64,000 nt of DNA, taken from positions 248,001 to 312,000 of the forward strand of contig NZ_JAJONF010000003.1 in NCBI RefSeq assembly GCF_021462265.1, written 5' to 3'. Shown here in pieces: positions 1-8,803 of the stretch; the first letter of the stretch is position 1, and the number at the start of each line of letters is the position of its first letter. A program made the position numbers and the translations under genes. Origin of the DNA: Streptomyces shenzhenensis (GTDB lineage: Bacteria; Actinomycetota; Actinomycetes; Streptomycetales; Streptomycetaceae). The notes under the pieces were generated by a model. The model saw only the letters and a list, made by a program, of their open reading frames with translations, had not been told where the DNA came from and made no database searches.

Positions 1-759
1 CGGGAGCGGGCTGATCGCGCCGAACGCCCGGCGGGTCAGCGACCCCGGGTCGGCGTACGCCTCGGAGACGGCGCGCTTGGGCCGGGTGCGCAGCGCGCCC
101 GCGGTCGCGGGCGACTCGACCGGCCCCACCCGCCCCACCCGCGCCTGCTGTGCCGTCGGCAGCCCGAGCCACAGCTCGGCGCCGGCCGGCCCGGCGATCT
201 CGTCCGCAATCCACTCGCCGATGGTCCGCCCGGTCACCCGCCGCACCAGCTCACCGGTCAGCCAGCTGTAGGTCTGCGCGTGGTAGCCGTGGTCGGTGCC
301 CGGCTCCCACACCGGTGCCTGGGCCGCCACGGCGGCCGCGCCGAGGTCGGGGTCGGCGGCCTCCGCGGGCGTGAGCGGCCGGTCCAGCACCGGCACGCCC
401 GCGCGGTGCGAGAGCAGCTGCCGGACCAGCGTCCGCTCCTTGCCGGCCGCCTTGTACTCCGGCCAGTACTCACCCACCGGCGCGTCCAGGTCCAGCTCCC
501 CGCGCTGGTGCAGGAGCAGCAGCACGGCGGCGGCGACGCCCTTGGTGGCCGAGCGCACGATCTGGGCGGTGCCGTGCTCCCACGGCGCGTCGCCCGCGGC
601 ACCGTCGAAGTCACGGGTGCCGCCCCACAGGTCGACGACCCGGTGCCCGTCCCGGTACACGGCCACCGCCGCGCCCCGGTCCCCGAGCAACTCGAAGTTG
701 CTCGCGAACGCGTCCCTGACCGGCTCGAAGCCCTCGGCCACAGTGCCGTGCACGTCCAC
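1..759 (-). CDS. Beta-lactamase-family serine hydrolase (partial)
   Basis: This is the N-terminal 253 codons of a class C beta-lactamase/esterase-fold protein; the C-terminus lies beyond base 1. The translation from the GTG at 759 has a typical EstB-like opening (AVYRDGHRVVDLWGG). The nucleophile motif SATKG (SxxK) lies near residue 71, and a YSW segment near residue 150 fits the YxN-type second motif. The start is supported by a GGAGGG about nine bases upstream. Such proteins are usually cytoplasmic or secreted esterases or D-aminopeptidase-like enzymes; no signal peptide is seen here, so cytoplasmic esterase is the best guess. The substrate cannot be told. The gene is divergent from ssgE. 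Confidence 0.8.
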   Translation of the reverse strand, partial: MDVHGTVAEGFEPVRDAFASNFELLGDRGAAVAVYRDGHRVVDLWGGTRDFDGAAGDAPWEHGTAQIVRSATKGVAAAVLLLLHQRGELDLDAPVGEYWPEYKAAGKERTLVRQLLSHRAGVPVLDRPLTPAEAADPDLGAAAVAAQAPVWEPGTDHGYHAQTYSWLTGELVRRVTGRTIGEWIADEIAGPAGAELWLGLPTAQQARVGRVGPVESPATAGALRTRPKRAVSEAYADPGSLTRRAFGAISPLP

Positions 760-1085
760 GTCCTGATCCCTCCACCCACTCGCCTGGCGACAGTGAGTGA
801 AACATGGCCGCGGGGCCTTCGATTCCTCGGTACGCGGGTGGGAAGGCCGTCCGTCGGGGTAGGCGGGAGCAGTGGGCACAGGACTTGTCCCGGCAGGCAG
901 CCGGCGAGGGCGGACAGCGGCAGCGCGAGCGCGTACGAGCGGTCGGCCCGGCAGGCGGTCACCGTCGGGTGCCGGGCGGCCTGGGCCCCGCAAGCGCATT
1001 CCGGAAAATGTGCGACATTAGAGATAAAGCAGATTTAGCGGATGCACAGCTTTCGCACGGATCACGGAGCGTAAAGGGCAGTCCG
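760..1085. other. Intergenic region upstream of ssgE
   Basis: This is a 326-base gap between the divergent hydrolase and ssgE. An open frame continues upstream of ssgE but has no ribosome site and poor codon structure. The last 80 bases (about 1005-1060) are clearly richer in A and T than the surroundings and probably hold the ssgE promoter. I could not pick out convincing -35/-10 boxes. Confidence 0.4.
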
Positions 1086-1433
1086 ATGTCTGTAGTCGAG
1101 CAGTATGCGCGAGCCCACATCCTCACGGACGAGGACGCACGGGACGAGCCGCCCGCGGTGCCCGTCGTCCTGCGTTACGACCCCGACGCCGATCCACGGT
1201 CCGTACGGGTCGGCCTGCCCGGCACGGACGAGTGGACGTTCTCGCGCGCACTGCTGGAGCAGGGCCTCAGGGCGCCCGCGGAGAGCGGTGACGTACGGGT
1301 GTGGCCGCTGGGCCGGGTCCAGGCCGTGGTGGAGTTCCACTCCGACCACGGCACATCGGTGGTGCAGTTCGAGTCGAAGGCGCTGCTGCGCTTCCTCCGG
1401 CGGACCTACATGGCCACTCCCGTGGCCGGCTGA
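1086..1433 (+). CDS. ssgE: SsgA-like sporulation/cell division protein SsgE
   Basis: This is a 115-residue SsgA-like protein (SALP), a family restricted to morphologically complex actinomycetes. SALPs help localise peptidoglycan synthesis and autolysis during sporulation. The sequence carries the family hallmarks PVVLRYDPDADP, VRVGLPG, WTFSRALLEQGL and a C-terminal KALLRFLRRTY helix. I assign SsgE because the gene lies next to two penicillin-binding protein genes and a pmt gene, as in S. coelicolor. From the literature, SsgE influences spore number and spore release. The ATG at 1086 matches the usual family N-terminus; the frame stays open upstream, but a longer start is not credible. The adjacent PBP gene is convergent, with only 25 bases between stop codons. 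Confidence 0.85.
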   Translation: MSVVEQYARAHILTDEDARDEPPAVPVVLRYDPDADPRSVRVGLPGTDEWTFSRALLEQGLRAPAESGDVRVWPLGRVQAVVEFHSDHGTSVVQFESKALLRFLRRTYMATPVAG

Positions 1434-1458
1434 CGCGGCCTCCGGCCCCAGGGGACCT

Positions 1459-3123
1459 CTAGAGGGACGACCCGAGCTTCAGCAGTGCCGCCACGATCGG
1501 CCCGGCCGTGTCGCCGCCGTGGCCGCCCGCCTGGACCACGCCCGCGGCCGCGAAGTCACCGCAGTACGCGGTGAACCAGCCGTTGGGCTTCTTCTGGCTG
1601 TCGACCTCGGCCGACCCCGTCTTGGCGCCGCAGCTCGAACTCAGGCCGGACATCGCCTTGGCGGCCGTGCCGTACGCCGCCGTGTACTGCATGACCTCCT
1701 TCAGCTGCGACTGCGTCTTCGACGACATCGTGCGCGAGGCCTTCGCGATCGTCCGGTTGTCGACGCTCGGGGCGACCAGGTAGGGCTGGTGGAAGGAGCC
1801 GGTGTCCACGGTCGCCGACACCGACGCCATGTTCAGCGGGTTCATGCGCACCCCGCCCTGCCCGATCAGCGAGGCGCCCATCTGCGCGCCGCTCTGCACC
1901 GGGACGGAGCCGTCGAAGGTCGGCACACCGATGGCCCAGTTGTTCATGCCGAGGCCGTAGACCTGCTGGGCCTCGGTGGTCAGGTCGCTGTTGGACAGCT
2001 TCGGCGCGAAGTCGATGAAGGCGTTGTTGCAGGAGGCGCCGAAGCTGAGCTTGAACGAGCCCTTCTTGATCTCGGAGTCGTCGTCGTTGTGGAACGTCCA
2101 CCCGGCGAGCTTGTACGTCTTCGGGCAGGGGTGCGACGCGTCCGGGGTGATGAGCCCCTTCTCGAACAGCATCGTCGACGTGATGATCTTCATCGTGGAG
2201 CCGGGCGCGAGGGAGCCCTGGAAGGCCACGTTGAAGCCGTGGCCGGAGTTGGCGACGGCGAGGACCTCACCGGTCGAGGGGCGCATCATCACGACCGAGG
2301 CGTTCTTCTGTGTGGTGACCTGCTTCTCGGCGGCCGCCTGCAGGGTCGGGCTGAGCGTGGTCTTCACGGTGCCCGGCGTGCCCTTGCTGAGCTCCAGGAG
2401 CGTCTTGTCGGACAGCTTCGCCTTCTCGGACGCCGTGCCGCGCACCACGCGCAGTTCGACGCCCGCCTTGCCGCCGGCCTTCTTGCCGAACTTCTCCCGC
2501 AGTCCGTCCAGGACCGAGCCCAGTGACGGGTACCTGGCGGTGGTGATCTCCCCGCCGTCGCGGTCCAGGGCCTTGATCGGCGGGGTGCCGGACTCGCCGG
2601 TGACCAGGGTGTCGCCGTCCGAGAGGTCCGGGTGGACGACCGCGGCGTGCCAGTCGACCACCGGCTTGCCGTCGCTGGTCCGCCGGATCACGGTGAACGC
2701 GGAGTCGTACGACAGCGGCTTGCTGACGCCCTTGTACGACACCGTCGCCTTCACGGAGAAGGGGACCTTGTCACCGCTGCGGGTGCCTTCGGTGAGGGTG
2801 ACGTCCTTGACGTGGGCGTCCTGGGCATAGCCGGTGAGGAGCCTGACACAGGCCTTGCTGTCGTCGGTGACGGCGGCGGCCCGGGTGACCTTGCCCTGCT
2901 GCCAGGACGACAGGAAGGTGCGCGCCGTCGTCTGCACCTCGGTGGCGGAGAGCGGGCCGGTCTTGACGGGCTTGTGGCCGGCCGCCGACGCCGCGTCGGC
3001 CGCCCCGCCGCCGTAGAGGGCGTAGAGGCCGAAGCCCGCGCCACCGACGACGACGGCGATCATCCCGCCGATGACGGCGGGTCTGTTCTTCCGTCGCTCG
3101 GCGACGCGCCTTCTCTTGCCCAC
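1459..3123 (-). CDS. Class B penicillin-binding protein (PBP2-like transpeptidase)
   Basis: This is a 554-residue membrane-anchored D,D-transpeptidase that cross-links peptidoglycan outside the membrane. It has a basic N-terminus (GKRRRVAERRKNR) and one membrane helix at about residues 17-37. An NTF2-like (MecA-N) domain follows at about 60-170, then a dimerisation segment, then the transpeptidase domain with all three motifs: STMK (nucleophile Ser309), SCN (Ser364) and KTG (Lys501). It is paralogous to the next gene, with almost identical spacing between motifs. Lying beside ssgE, it is a good candidate for sporulation-related wall synthesis; that role is inferred. The gene is on the same strand as its paralogue, about 100 bases downstream, so co-transcription is plausible. 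Confidence 0.9.
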   Translation of the reverse strand: MGKRRRVAERRKNRPAVIGGMIAVVVGGAGFGLYALYGGGAADAASAAGHKPVKTGPLSATEVQTTARTFLSSWQQGKVTRAAAVTDDSKACVRLLTGYAQDAHVKDVTLTEGTRSGDKVPFSVKATVSYKGVSKPLSYDSAFTVIRRTSDGKPVVDWHAAVVHPDLSDGDTLVTGESGTPPIKALDRDGGEITTARYPSLGSVLDGLREKFGKKAGGKAGVELRVVRGTASEKAKLSDKTLLELSKGTPGTVKTTLSPTLQAAAEKQVTTQKNASVVMMRPSTGEVLAVANSGHGFNVAFQGSLAPGSTMKIITSTMLFEKGLITPDASHPCPKTYKLAGWTFHNDDDSEIKKGSFKLSFGASCNNAFIDFAPKLSNSDLTTEAQQVYGLGMNNWAIGVPTFDGSVPVQSGAQMGASLIGQGGVRMNPLNMASVSATVDTGSFHQPYLVAPSVDNRTIAKASRTMSSKTQSQLKEVMQYTAAYGTAAKAMSGLSSSCGAKTGSAEVDSQKKPNGWFTAYCGDFAAAGVVQAGGHGGDTAGPIVAALLKLGSSL

Positions 3124-3226
3124 AGCTCACTTCCTCCGCACAATTCCCCGGGGTCCCCGTCGCCCCGTGGCCCTCACGCTCCCCAACGACGGACCAAGCC
3201 TAGAGTCCCGGCCTGTGAGGGTGACG

Positions 3227-4837
3227 TCAGCCACCGATCCGTAGCACACTCGCGACAATCGGACCGGCCGCGTCGATGCCGTGGCCGCCGTCCTGGGTCA
3301 TGGCCGCGGCCGCGACGTCGTCGCGGTAGCCGGCGAACCAGCTGTTCGACTTGGACTGGCCGTCGACCTCCGCCGAACCCGTCTTGGCGCCGATGCTGCC
3401 GCTCAGCCCGCGCATCACACCGGCCGCGGTGCCGCTGGTGGCGGTGCGGTTCATCATGGCGCGCAGCTGGGCGGCCGTGGTGGCCGGCAGGCCCTTGGCG
3501 GTGGCCAGTTCCCGGCCGTCCAGCTTCTGCGGGACGAGCACCGGCTGCCGGAAGGTGCCGGTCATCGCGGTCGCCGCCACGGAGGCCATGTTCAGCGGGG
3601 ACATCTGCACCTGGCCCTGGCCGATCAGGTTGGCCGCGGTGTCCGGGCCGCCGGAGGCGGGAACCCGCCCGTCGAAACTCGGGATGCCGACCTTCCAGTT
3701 GTTCCGCCCGAGCCCGAAGTGGTCCTCGGCCTCCTTGGTGAGCGAGTCGACCTGGACCGAGTCCGCGTACTTCACGAACGCCGTGTTGCACGAGCGCGCG
3801 AAGCTGTCCGAGAGGGTGGCCTGCTCGTCCGGCCGAAGCCCCTTGAGGTTGCTGAAGGTCTGGCTCTGCCAGGTCGCGGTCGGCGGGCAGGGCGCCGGGC
3901 CGTTCGCCGTCGTCAGGCCGGTGTCGATGAGGGTGGCGGCACTGATGATCTTCATGGTGGAGCCGGGTGCCAGCTCGCCCAGGAAGGCCGCGTTGAAGCC
4001 GTCCTCGCGGTGGTTGGCGACCGCCAGCACCTCGCCGGTGCTGGGCTTGACGGCCACCACTGACGACTCGGTGTACTTCGTCACCGCGGTCTCGGCGGCG
4101 GCCTGCAGGCGCGCGTCGAGCGTCGTGTGCAGCTTGCCCGCCTTGCCCTCGGCGAGGGTCAGCAGCGTGGTGTCGGCGGACTCCGCGGACGCGTGCCGGA
4201 TGACCAGCTCCACACCGGGGGTGCCGCCCGCCTTGTCGCCGTACCGGCTGCGCAGCTCGTCCAGGATCGGGCCCAGGGACGGGTACTTGTCCTTCGTGAG
4301 CACCTTGCCCTCGCGGTCCACGGCCTCGATCGGCGGGCTCGCCGCCTCGCCGGTGGACAGGGTGTCGCCGCGCCGGAGCTCCGGGTGGACCACGGACGGA
4401 TCCCAGTCGACGAGCGCGCGGTGCGTGGTCTCGCCGCGCACGATTTTCAGCCGGCTCCGGTAGGCGAGCGGTTTCGACTTCCCGCCGTAGGACACGGTCG
4501 CCTGCACGCTGTAGGGCACGGTGGCGCCGGTCGCCTTTCCGGGCGTGATGCGCACGTCCTTGATGTGCGCCACGTCGCTGAAGGACGTCAGTACCGGTTC
4601 GGCGTCGGCGGAGTCGTTCGTGTACGACGCCGCGGTCACCGACTGGCCCTTCTCCCAGGCCGTGAAGAACTTCTGCGTGGTGTCCTTGATCTCGTCCTTG
4701 GTCGGCGGCCCGGTCCGCACGGCCGGCGTGCCGTCACCGTGGAGCGTCGACAGGACGTTGTAGGCGCCGTATCCGCCCCCGCCCAGCACGGCCGCGCAGA
4801 CGCCGCCGATCAGGGCACCCTTGACCCCCTTGCGCAT
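3227..4837 (-). CDS. Class B penicillin-binding protein, second tandem paralogue
   Basis: This is a 536-residue PBP with the same architecture as the downstream gene: membrane helix at about residues 7-28, NTF2-like MecA-N domain, then a transpeptidase domain. It has STMK (Ser293), SCN (Ser349) and KTG (Lys485), so it should be catalytically competent. I chose the ATG at 4837 (MRKGVKGALIGG), which has a GGGGAGGG upstream, although the frame opens 54 bases earlier at a TTG. The upstream region carries a perfect TGAACGCGTTCA palindrome (4879-4890). The two PBPs look like an old tandem duplication that has diverged strongly outside the catalytic motifs. Class-B PBPs with MecA-N domains can have reduced beta-lactam affinity; whether these do cannot be told from sequence. 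Confidence 0.9.
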   Translation of the reverse strand: MRKGVKGALIGGVCAAVLGGGGYGAYNVLSTLHGDGTPAVRTGPPTKDEIKDTTQKFFTAWEKGQSVTAASYTNDSADAEPVLTSFSDVAHIKDVRITPGKATGATVPYSVQATVSYGGKSKPLAYRSRLKIVRGETTHRALVDWDPSVVHPELRRGDTLSTGEAASPPIEAVDREGKVLTKDKYPSLGPILDELRSRYGDKAGGTPGVELVIRHASAESADTTLLTLAEGKAGKLHTTLDARLQAAAETAVTKYTESSVVAVKPSTGEVLAVANHREDGFNAAFLGELAPGSTMKIISAATLIDTGLTTANGPAPCPPTATWQSQTFSNLKGLRPDEQATLSDSFARSCNTAFVKYADSVQVDSLTKEAEDHFGLGRNNWKVGIPSFDGRVPASGGPDTAANLIGQGQVQMSPLNMASVAATAMTGTFRQPVLVPQKLDGRELATAKGLPATTAAQLRAMMNRTATSGTAAGVMRGLSGSIGAKTGSAEVDGQSKSNSWFAGYRDDVAAAAMTQDGGHGIDAAGPIVASVLRIGG

Positions 4838-4878
4838 GGTGCGAAAAATCCCTCCCCGCGAGCCTTTGCCGCATTTTG

Positions 4879-4890
4879 TGAACGCGTTCA
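4879..4890. promoter_or_regulatory. 12-bp palindrome upstream of the PBP pair
   Basis: TGAACGCGTTCA is a perfect inverted repeat with T-rich and A-rich flanks. It lies 42 bases upstream of the PBP start and in the divergent region shared with the next membrane protein. Its shape resembles a LacI/ROK-type operator. No matching regulator is encoded nearby. Confidence 0.4.
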
Positions 4891-4980
4891 AAAGCTGGTT
4901 GTGACTCGCACTGTAGGTCTTGCGGGGCCCCTGTGACAGGTGTTGACCGATTGTTGGCCGAACCCTCTCCTCCGACCGAC

Positions 4981-5011
4981 TTGATCATTCTTCGATTGGT
5001 CGGGCTAGGAT
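4981..5011 (+). promoter_or_regulatory. Possible promoter of the gene at 5065
   Basis: TTGATC (4981-4986) and TAGGAT (5006-5011) are separated by 19 bases, resembling a vegetative Streptomyces promoter with a slightly long spacer. The expected leader would be about 45 bases to the GTG at 5065. Confidence 0.35.
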
Positions 5012-5064
5012 CCGACGGCGCTTCCAGGGGTGGGGGCTCGGTTGCATGCTGGGGAGAGGCGAAC

Positions 5065-5775
5065 GTGGAACGAAGACAGACTCTGATCGCGGGCTGGGTG
5101 GTTGTGGTGTCGCTGGCCGCGATCATGACGGGTGTGACCAACTGGTCGTCCAAGCCGGCCAAGAGCGCGCTGTCGTTCGCATATCAGCGGGAGGGGGGCG
5201 ACAACTACATCAGCCAGACACTGGCCATCAAGAACGCGAACAAGGAGTCGGTCGTCCCCGTACTGGCGTTCACCGCGCTCGACCAGAACGGCGACCCCCT
5301 GCCAGGGGTGCATGTCCGAACCGTCTACGGCAGCGACAGCGGCCGTCTGGTGGTTCCCTACGGGTCGGGTCTCGACATCCTGCGCTTCTCGGGGGCCGGT
5401 GAACACCAGGTCTACGACGTCCGCGTCACCGTCAAGCGTGTGGCCGCCGCCAAGAGCCGGGCCGGTAGGAGCCCGGTGACCGTTCAGGAACTGGACGGTG
5501 CCGGCCACACCGTGAGCAAGTTCTCCCGCTTCAGTGCCGTTCGAATGACGAACATCGACCCCTATCCAGTGACGATGCGTGTGGCCTACCTCGTCTACGA
5601 CCAGCCGGCGGAGGGCGAGACACAGCAGGCGGTCTCCGTCACTCCCATCGGAGGGCTGGTCCGCGTCCCGGGTGGTGGCAGCGCAGTCGTCCAGGTCACC
5701 GGCGCCGCCGCCACTGCCGTGGCCAGGTATTCCGGTGGTCCGGCCGTGAGCGTCAAAGCGTACGACTCGCAGTGA
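5065..5775 (+). CDS. Membrane-anchored protein of unknown function
   Basis: This is a 236-residue protein with a short basic N-terminus (VERRQ), one membrane helix at about residues 6-24, and an extracytoplasmic domain of about 200 residues rich in beta-strand-like segments. I recognise no catalytic motif. The pattern of alternating hydrophobic strands suggests one or two Ig-like or beta-sandwich domains. The GTG at 5065 follows GGGGAGAGG at good spacing and places the helix at the N-terminus; the frame is open further upstream, but that stretch is Gly/Pro-rich and unlike protein. It sits between the PBP pair and pmt, so a cell-envelope role, possibly as a glycosylation substrate, is conceivable but unproven. 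Confidence 0.65.
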   Translation: MERRQTLIAGWVVVVSLAAIMTGVTNWSSKPAKSALSFAYQREGGDNYISQTLAIKNANKESVVPVLAFTALDQNGDPLPGVHVRTVYGSDSGRLVVPYGSGLDILRFSGAGEHQVYDVRVTVKRVAAAKSRAGRSPVTVQELDGAGHTVSKFSRFSAVRMTNIDPYPVTMRVAYLVYDQPAEGETQQAVSVTPIGGLVRVPGGGSAVVQVTGAAATAVARYSGGPAVSVKAYDSQ

Positions 5776-5783
5776 TCAGTGGT

Positions 5784-5800
5784 GGCGGGTCACTCCCGCC
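5784..5800. terminator. Hairpin between the membrane protein and pmt
   Basis: GGCGGG-N5-CCCGCC follows the stop codon at 5775 by eight bases and lies between two convergent genes. It is short and GC-only, in the usual Streptomyces style without a T tract. Confidence 0.4.
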
Positions 5801-5888
5801 GCCCATCGGATCACCTGCAGACACAGCTCGGCCACCAACGACAGTCCGGCGCGGCACTGGTCGTGGGGCGACTGTGGCGTAGCCCCAG

Positions 5889-7679
5889 CTAGACCCAGGT
5901 GTCGAGCCACATCCGTGAACGCCAGGAATCGATCGGAATCGCCGTGCCCGTGTACAGCGGCCAGAAGTAGATGAAGTTCCAGACGACCAGCAGCACCAGG
6001 ACACCCGCGCTCGCCGCGCCGACCAGCCGGCGGGTGTCGCTGGAGCCCGGCGGGCCGATGATCGCGCCGATCATCATCGCCACCGCGAGACACAGGAACG
6101 GCACGAAGACGACGGCGTAGAAGAGGAAGATCGTGCGCTCCTGGTACATGAACCAGGGCAGATAGCCGGCCGCGATGCCGCAGGCGATGGCACCGGCCCG
6201 CCAGTCGCGGCGGAACGCCCACCGCCACAGGACATAGCCGATCGCGAAGCAGGCCGCCCACCACAGCAGCGGGGTGCCGATCGCGAGCACCTCACGGGCG
6301 CACTTCTCGCCGGCGTCGGACGGACAGCCGTCCACACCCGGGGACGGCGACTCGTAGAAGTACGACACCGGGCGGCCCAGCACCAGCCAGGACCACGGGT
6401 TCGACATGTACGTGTGCGGCGTCGACAGGCCGACGTGGAACAGGTACACCTCGTGCTCGTAGTGCCACAGGCTGCGCAGCCAGTCCGGCAGGAACGTCCA
6501 GTGGCCGCCCTTGCCGTCGGTGGCCGCCCAGTTGCGGAAGTAGCCGCCGGTGCCGTCGGTGGGGGACAGGATCCAGGCGATCCAGGAGGTCAGGTAGACG
6601 GCGATCGCCACCGGGACCGTCGCCAGGAAGGTGATCCCCGTGTCGTACCTGAGGACCGCCCGGTACGGGTGCCGGGCACCGGCCACCTTGCGGGCGCCGA
6701 CGTCCCACAACAGCGCCATCAGGCAGAACGCGGCCAGGATGTACAGGCCGTTCCACTTCGTGCCGATCGCGAGGCCCAGCAGCACACCCGTGGCCCAGCG
6801 CCAGGGACGCCACCCGAAGCGGAAACCGTCGGCCACGCGCGCGTCCGGACGGATCCGCCCGGACGCGTCCGGCGGCAGCGCGGCCGCGAGTTTCTCCCGC
6901 GCCTTGTCCCGGTCGATGACCAGGCAGCCGAACGCGGCCAGCACGAAGAACATCAGCACCCCGTCGAGCAGCGAGGTGCGGCTCATCACGAAGTGCAGAC
7001 CGTCCACCGCCATCAGGGCGCCCGCCAGGCAGCCCAGGAACGTGGACCGGAAGATCCGGCGCCCGATCCGGCACAGCAGCAGCACGCTCAGCGTGCCCAG
7101 CAGTGCCGTCATGAACCGCCAGCCGAACGGGTTGAAGCCGAAGATCAGCTCCCCGAGGCCGATGACGTACTTGCCGACCGGCGGGTGCACGACGTACGCC
7201 GCGTCCACCGGGATGCCGACGTGTCCCGCCTTCTGCAGGATCAGGTCGTTGGCGTTCTTGTCCCAGTTGACCTCGAAACCGCGGTGGACGAGCGCCCACG
7301 CGTCCTTCGCGTAGTACGTCTCGTCGAATATCACCGCCTTGGGGCTGCCCAGGTTCCAGAACCGCAGCAGGCCCGCCACCAGCGTCACCAGCAGCGGACC
7401 GCCCCAGCCCGACCAGCGCGTGAGCCGCGCGGCGAGCCCCGGGGAGACCCCCAGGGCGAGCCACAGCCGGGGGTTGGGCTCGGTGTACGGCGGCACCAGG
7501 CGGCCGACGACATCGGCGGGCGCGCCGGAGCCCACGGCGCCTCTTTCGCCGGAGGCGTGCGCCGCGTGCGCCGGGCTGGCCGGGTAGCCGAACCGGCGCA
7601 GCCGCTGCTGCCACGCCGGCCGCTCGTCGAGCGCCGCCTGGCCCTGCCGGGTGTCCGTGGAGGACGCGGTACTGGTCAC
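5889..7679 (-). CDS. pmt: Polyprenyl-phosphate-mannose protein mannosyltransferase (Pmt)
   Basis: This is a 596-residue polytopic glycosyltransferase of family GT39. It transfers mannose from polyprenyl-phosphate-mannose to Ser/Thr of secreted proteins at the outer face of the membrane. The first extracytoplasmic loop holds the conserved acidic motif (VIFDETYYAKDAWALV), followed by VHPPVGKYVIGLGE and the motif SRTSLLDG typical of PMT enzymes. Many hydrophobic helices follow, and the C-terminus includes FYAVVFVPF and NFIYFWPLYTG. In S. coelicolor the equivalent gene is needed for phage phiC31 infection and protein O-glycosylation. The start at 7679 gives the common cytoplasmic Ser/Thr-rich leader. 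It is divergent from rsmI, an arrangement also seen in mycobacteria. Confidence 0.93.
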   Translation of the reverse strand: MTSTASSTDTRQGQAALDERPAWQQRLRRFGYPASPAHAAHASGERGAVGSGAPADVVGRLVPPYTEPNPRLWLALGVSPGLAARLTRWSGWGGPLLVTLVAGLLRFWNLGSPKAVIFDETYYAKDAWALVHRGFEVNWDKNANDLILQKAGHVGIPVDAAYVVHPPVGKYVIGLGELIFGFNPFGWRFMTALLGTLSVLLLCRIGRRIFRSTFLGCLAGALMAVDGLHFVMSRTSLLDGVLMFFVLAAFGCLVIDRDKAREKLAAALPPDASGRIRPDARVADGFRFGWRPWRWATGVLLGLAIGTKWNGLYILAAFCLMALLWDVGARKVAGARHPYRAVLRYDTGITFLATVPVAIAVYLTSWIAWILSPTDGTGGYFRNWAATDGKGGHWTFLPDWLRSLWHYEHEVYLFHVGLSTPHTYMSNPWSWLVLGRPVSYFYESPSPGVDGCPSDAGEKCAREVLAIGTPLLWWAACFAIGYVLWRWAFRRDWRAGAIACGIAAGYLPWFMYQERTIFLFYAVVFVPFLCLAVAMMIGAIIGPPGSSDTRRLVGAASAGVLVLLVVWNFIYFWPLYTGTAIPIDSWRSRMWLDTWV

Positions 7680-7809
7680 CGCGCCATCGTAGGGAACCGT
7701 GCTGTGTGAGTCCCGTGCAATGGGGCTTCACAACCGGTTCCTTTGCGTTCGGCGCCGATGCCCGACCTGCCTGTCATCGCCTGTCGGCGGGGGCTGCGAG
7801 GATGGAGCC

Positions 7810-8658
7810 GTGACTGGAACCCTTGTCCTCGCAGGCACCCCCATCGGCGATGTCGCGGACGCCCCGCCCCGGCTCGCCGCGGAGCTGACCGGCGCCGACG
7901 TGATCGCGGCGGAGGACACCCGGCGGCTGCGATGGCTCACCCAGGCGCTGGGCGTGACCCCCAAGGGGCGCGTGGTGTCGTACTTCGAGGGCAACGAGGC
8001 CGCCCGCACCCCGGAGCTGGTCGAGGAACTCGTCGGCGGCGCGCGCGTGCTGCTGGTGACCGACGCCGGGATGCCGTCCGTCTCGGACCCCGGCTACCGG
8101 CTGGTGGCGGCCGCCGTGGAGAAGGAGATCCGGGTCACGGCCGTCCCGGGGCCGTCCGCCGTGCTCACCGCGCTCGCGCTGTCCGGGCTGCCCGTCGACC
8201 GGTTCTGCTTCGAGGGCTTCCTGCCGCGCAAGGCGGGCGAGCGCCGCTCACGGCTGGCGGAGGTGGCCGAGGAGCGCCGCACCCTCGTCTACTTCGAGGC
8301 CCCGCACCGCCTCGACGACACCCTGGCCGCCATGGCCGAGGTCTTCGGCGCCGAGCGGCGGGCCGCCGTCTGCCGTGAGCTGACCAAGACGTACGAGGAG
8401 GTACGGCGCGGTCCGCTGGCCGAGCTCGCGGTGTGGGCCGCCGACGGGGTGCGCGGCGAGATCACCGTGGTCGTCGAGGGCGCCCCGGAGCGCGGGGCCG
8501 AGGAACTCGACGCGGCGGAGCTCGTGCGGCGGGTACGGGTGCGGGAGGAGGCCGGGGAGCGCCGCAAGGAGGCGATCGCGGCGGTGGCCGTGGAGGCGGG
8601 GATTCCCAAGCGGGTGGTGTTCGACGCGGTGGTCGCGGCGAAACGCTCCGCTGAGTGA
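7810..8658 (+). CDS. rsmI: 16S rRNA (cytidine(1402)-2'-O)-methyltransferase
   Basis: RsmI 2'-O-methylates C1402 of 16S rRNA in the decoding centre, using S-adenosylmethionine. The 282-residue protein shows the tetrapyrrole-methylase fold: N-terminal GTLVLAGTPIGDVADAP, then AAEDTRRLRWL, VTDAGMPSVSDPGYRL, AVPGPSAVLTALALSG, and FEAPHRLDDTL. The GTG at 7810 is chosen because it starts exactly at the family N-terminus. It also lies six bases after a GAGGAT that could be a -10 box, so the mRNA may be leaderless. The frame remains open 111 bases further upstream, but that stretch does not look like RsmI. A strong hairpin within a repeat lies about 80 bases after the stop. Confidence 0.93.
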   Translation: MTGTLVLAGTPIGDVADAPPRLAAELTGADVIAAEDTRRLRWLTQALGVTPKGRVVSYFEGNEAARTPELVEELVGGARVLLVTDAGMPSVSDPGYRLVAAAVEKEIRVTAVPGPSAVLTALALSGLPVDRFCFEGFLPRKAGERRSRLAEVAEERRTLVYFEAPHRLDDTLAAMAEVFGAERRAAVCRELTKTYEEVRRGPLAELAVWAADGVRGEITVVVEGAPERGAEELDAAELVRRVRVREEAGERRKEAIAAVAVEAGIPKRVVFDAVVAAKRSAE

Positions 8659-8718
8659 GGGCCGGTTGCCCGGCGCTGTTGTGGTTGCTCTCGTGCAGCG
8701 GTCCGCGGGTTGTGGACG

Positions 8719-8744
8719 GCTGGTCGCGCAGTTCCCCGCGCCCC
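8719..8744 (-). repeat. 26-bp interspersed repeat, copy 1
   Basis: The 26 bases here are the exact reverse complement of 21872-21897. The core GTTCCCCGCGCCCC is, to my knowledge, one of the most common interspersed intergenic words in Streptomyces chromosomes. It usually lies just downstream of genes, as here after rsmI. Confidence 0.75.
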
Positions 8745-8755
8745 TGAAGGGGCGC
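8738..8755. terminator. Hairpin after rsmI
   Basis: GCGCCCCT and AGGGGCGC form a perfect 8-bp stem with a two-base gap, overlapping the end of the interspersed repeat. It probably terminates rsmI transcription. Confidence 0.55.
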
Positions 8756-8803
8756 CTCAGTCCCGGCGTTTCAAGGGGGCGCTCCTTGATCCTTGAGCGC
8801 GTC

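Noticed and set aside
804..1085. N-terminal extension of ssgE to 804
   Set aside because: The family starts at MSVVEQYARAH; the upstream frame is Arg/Gly-rich and lies in the promoter region.
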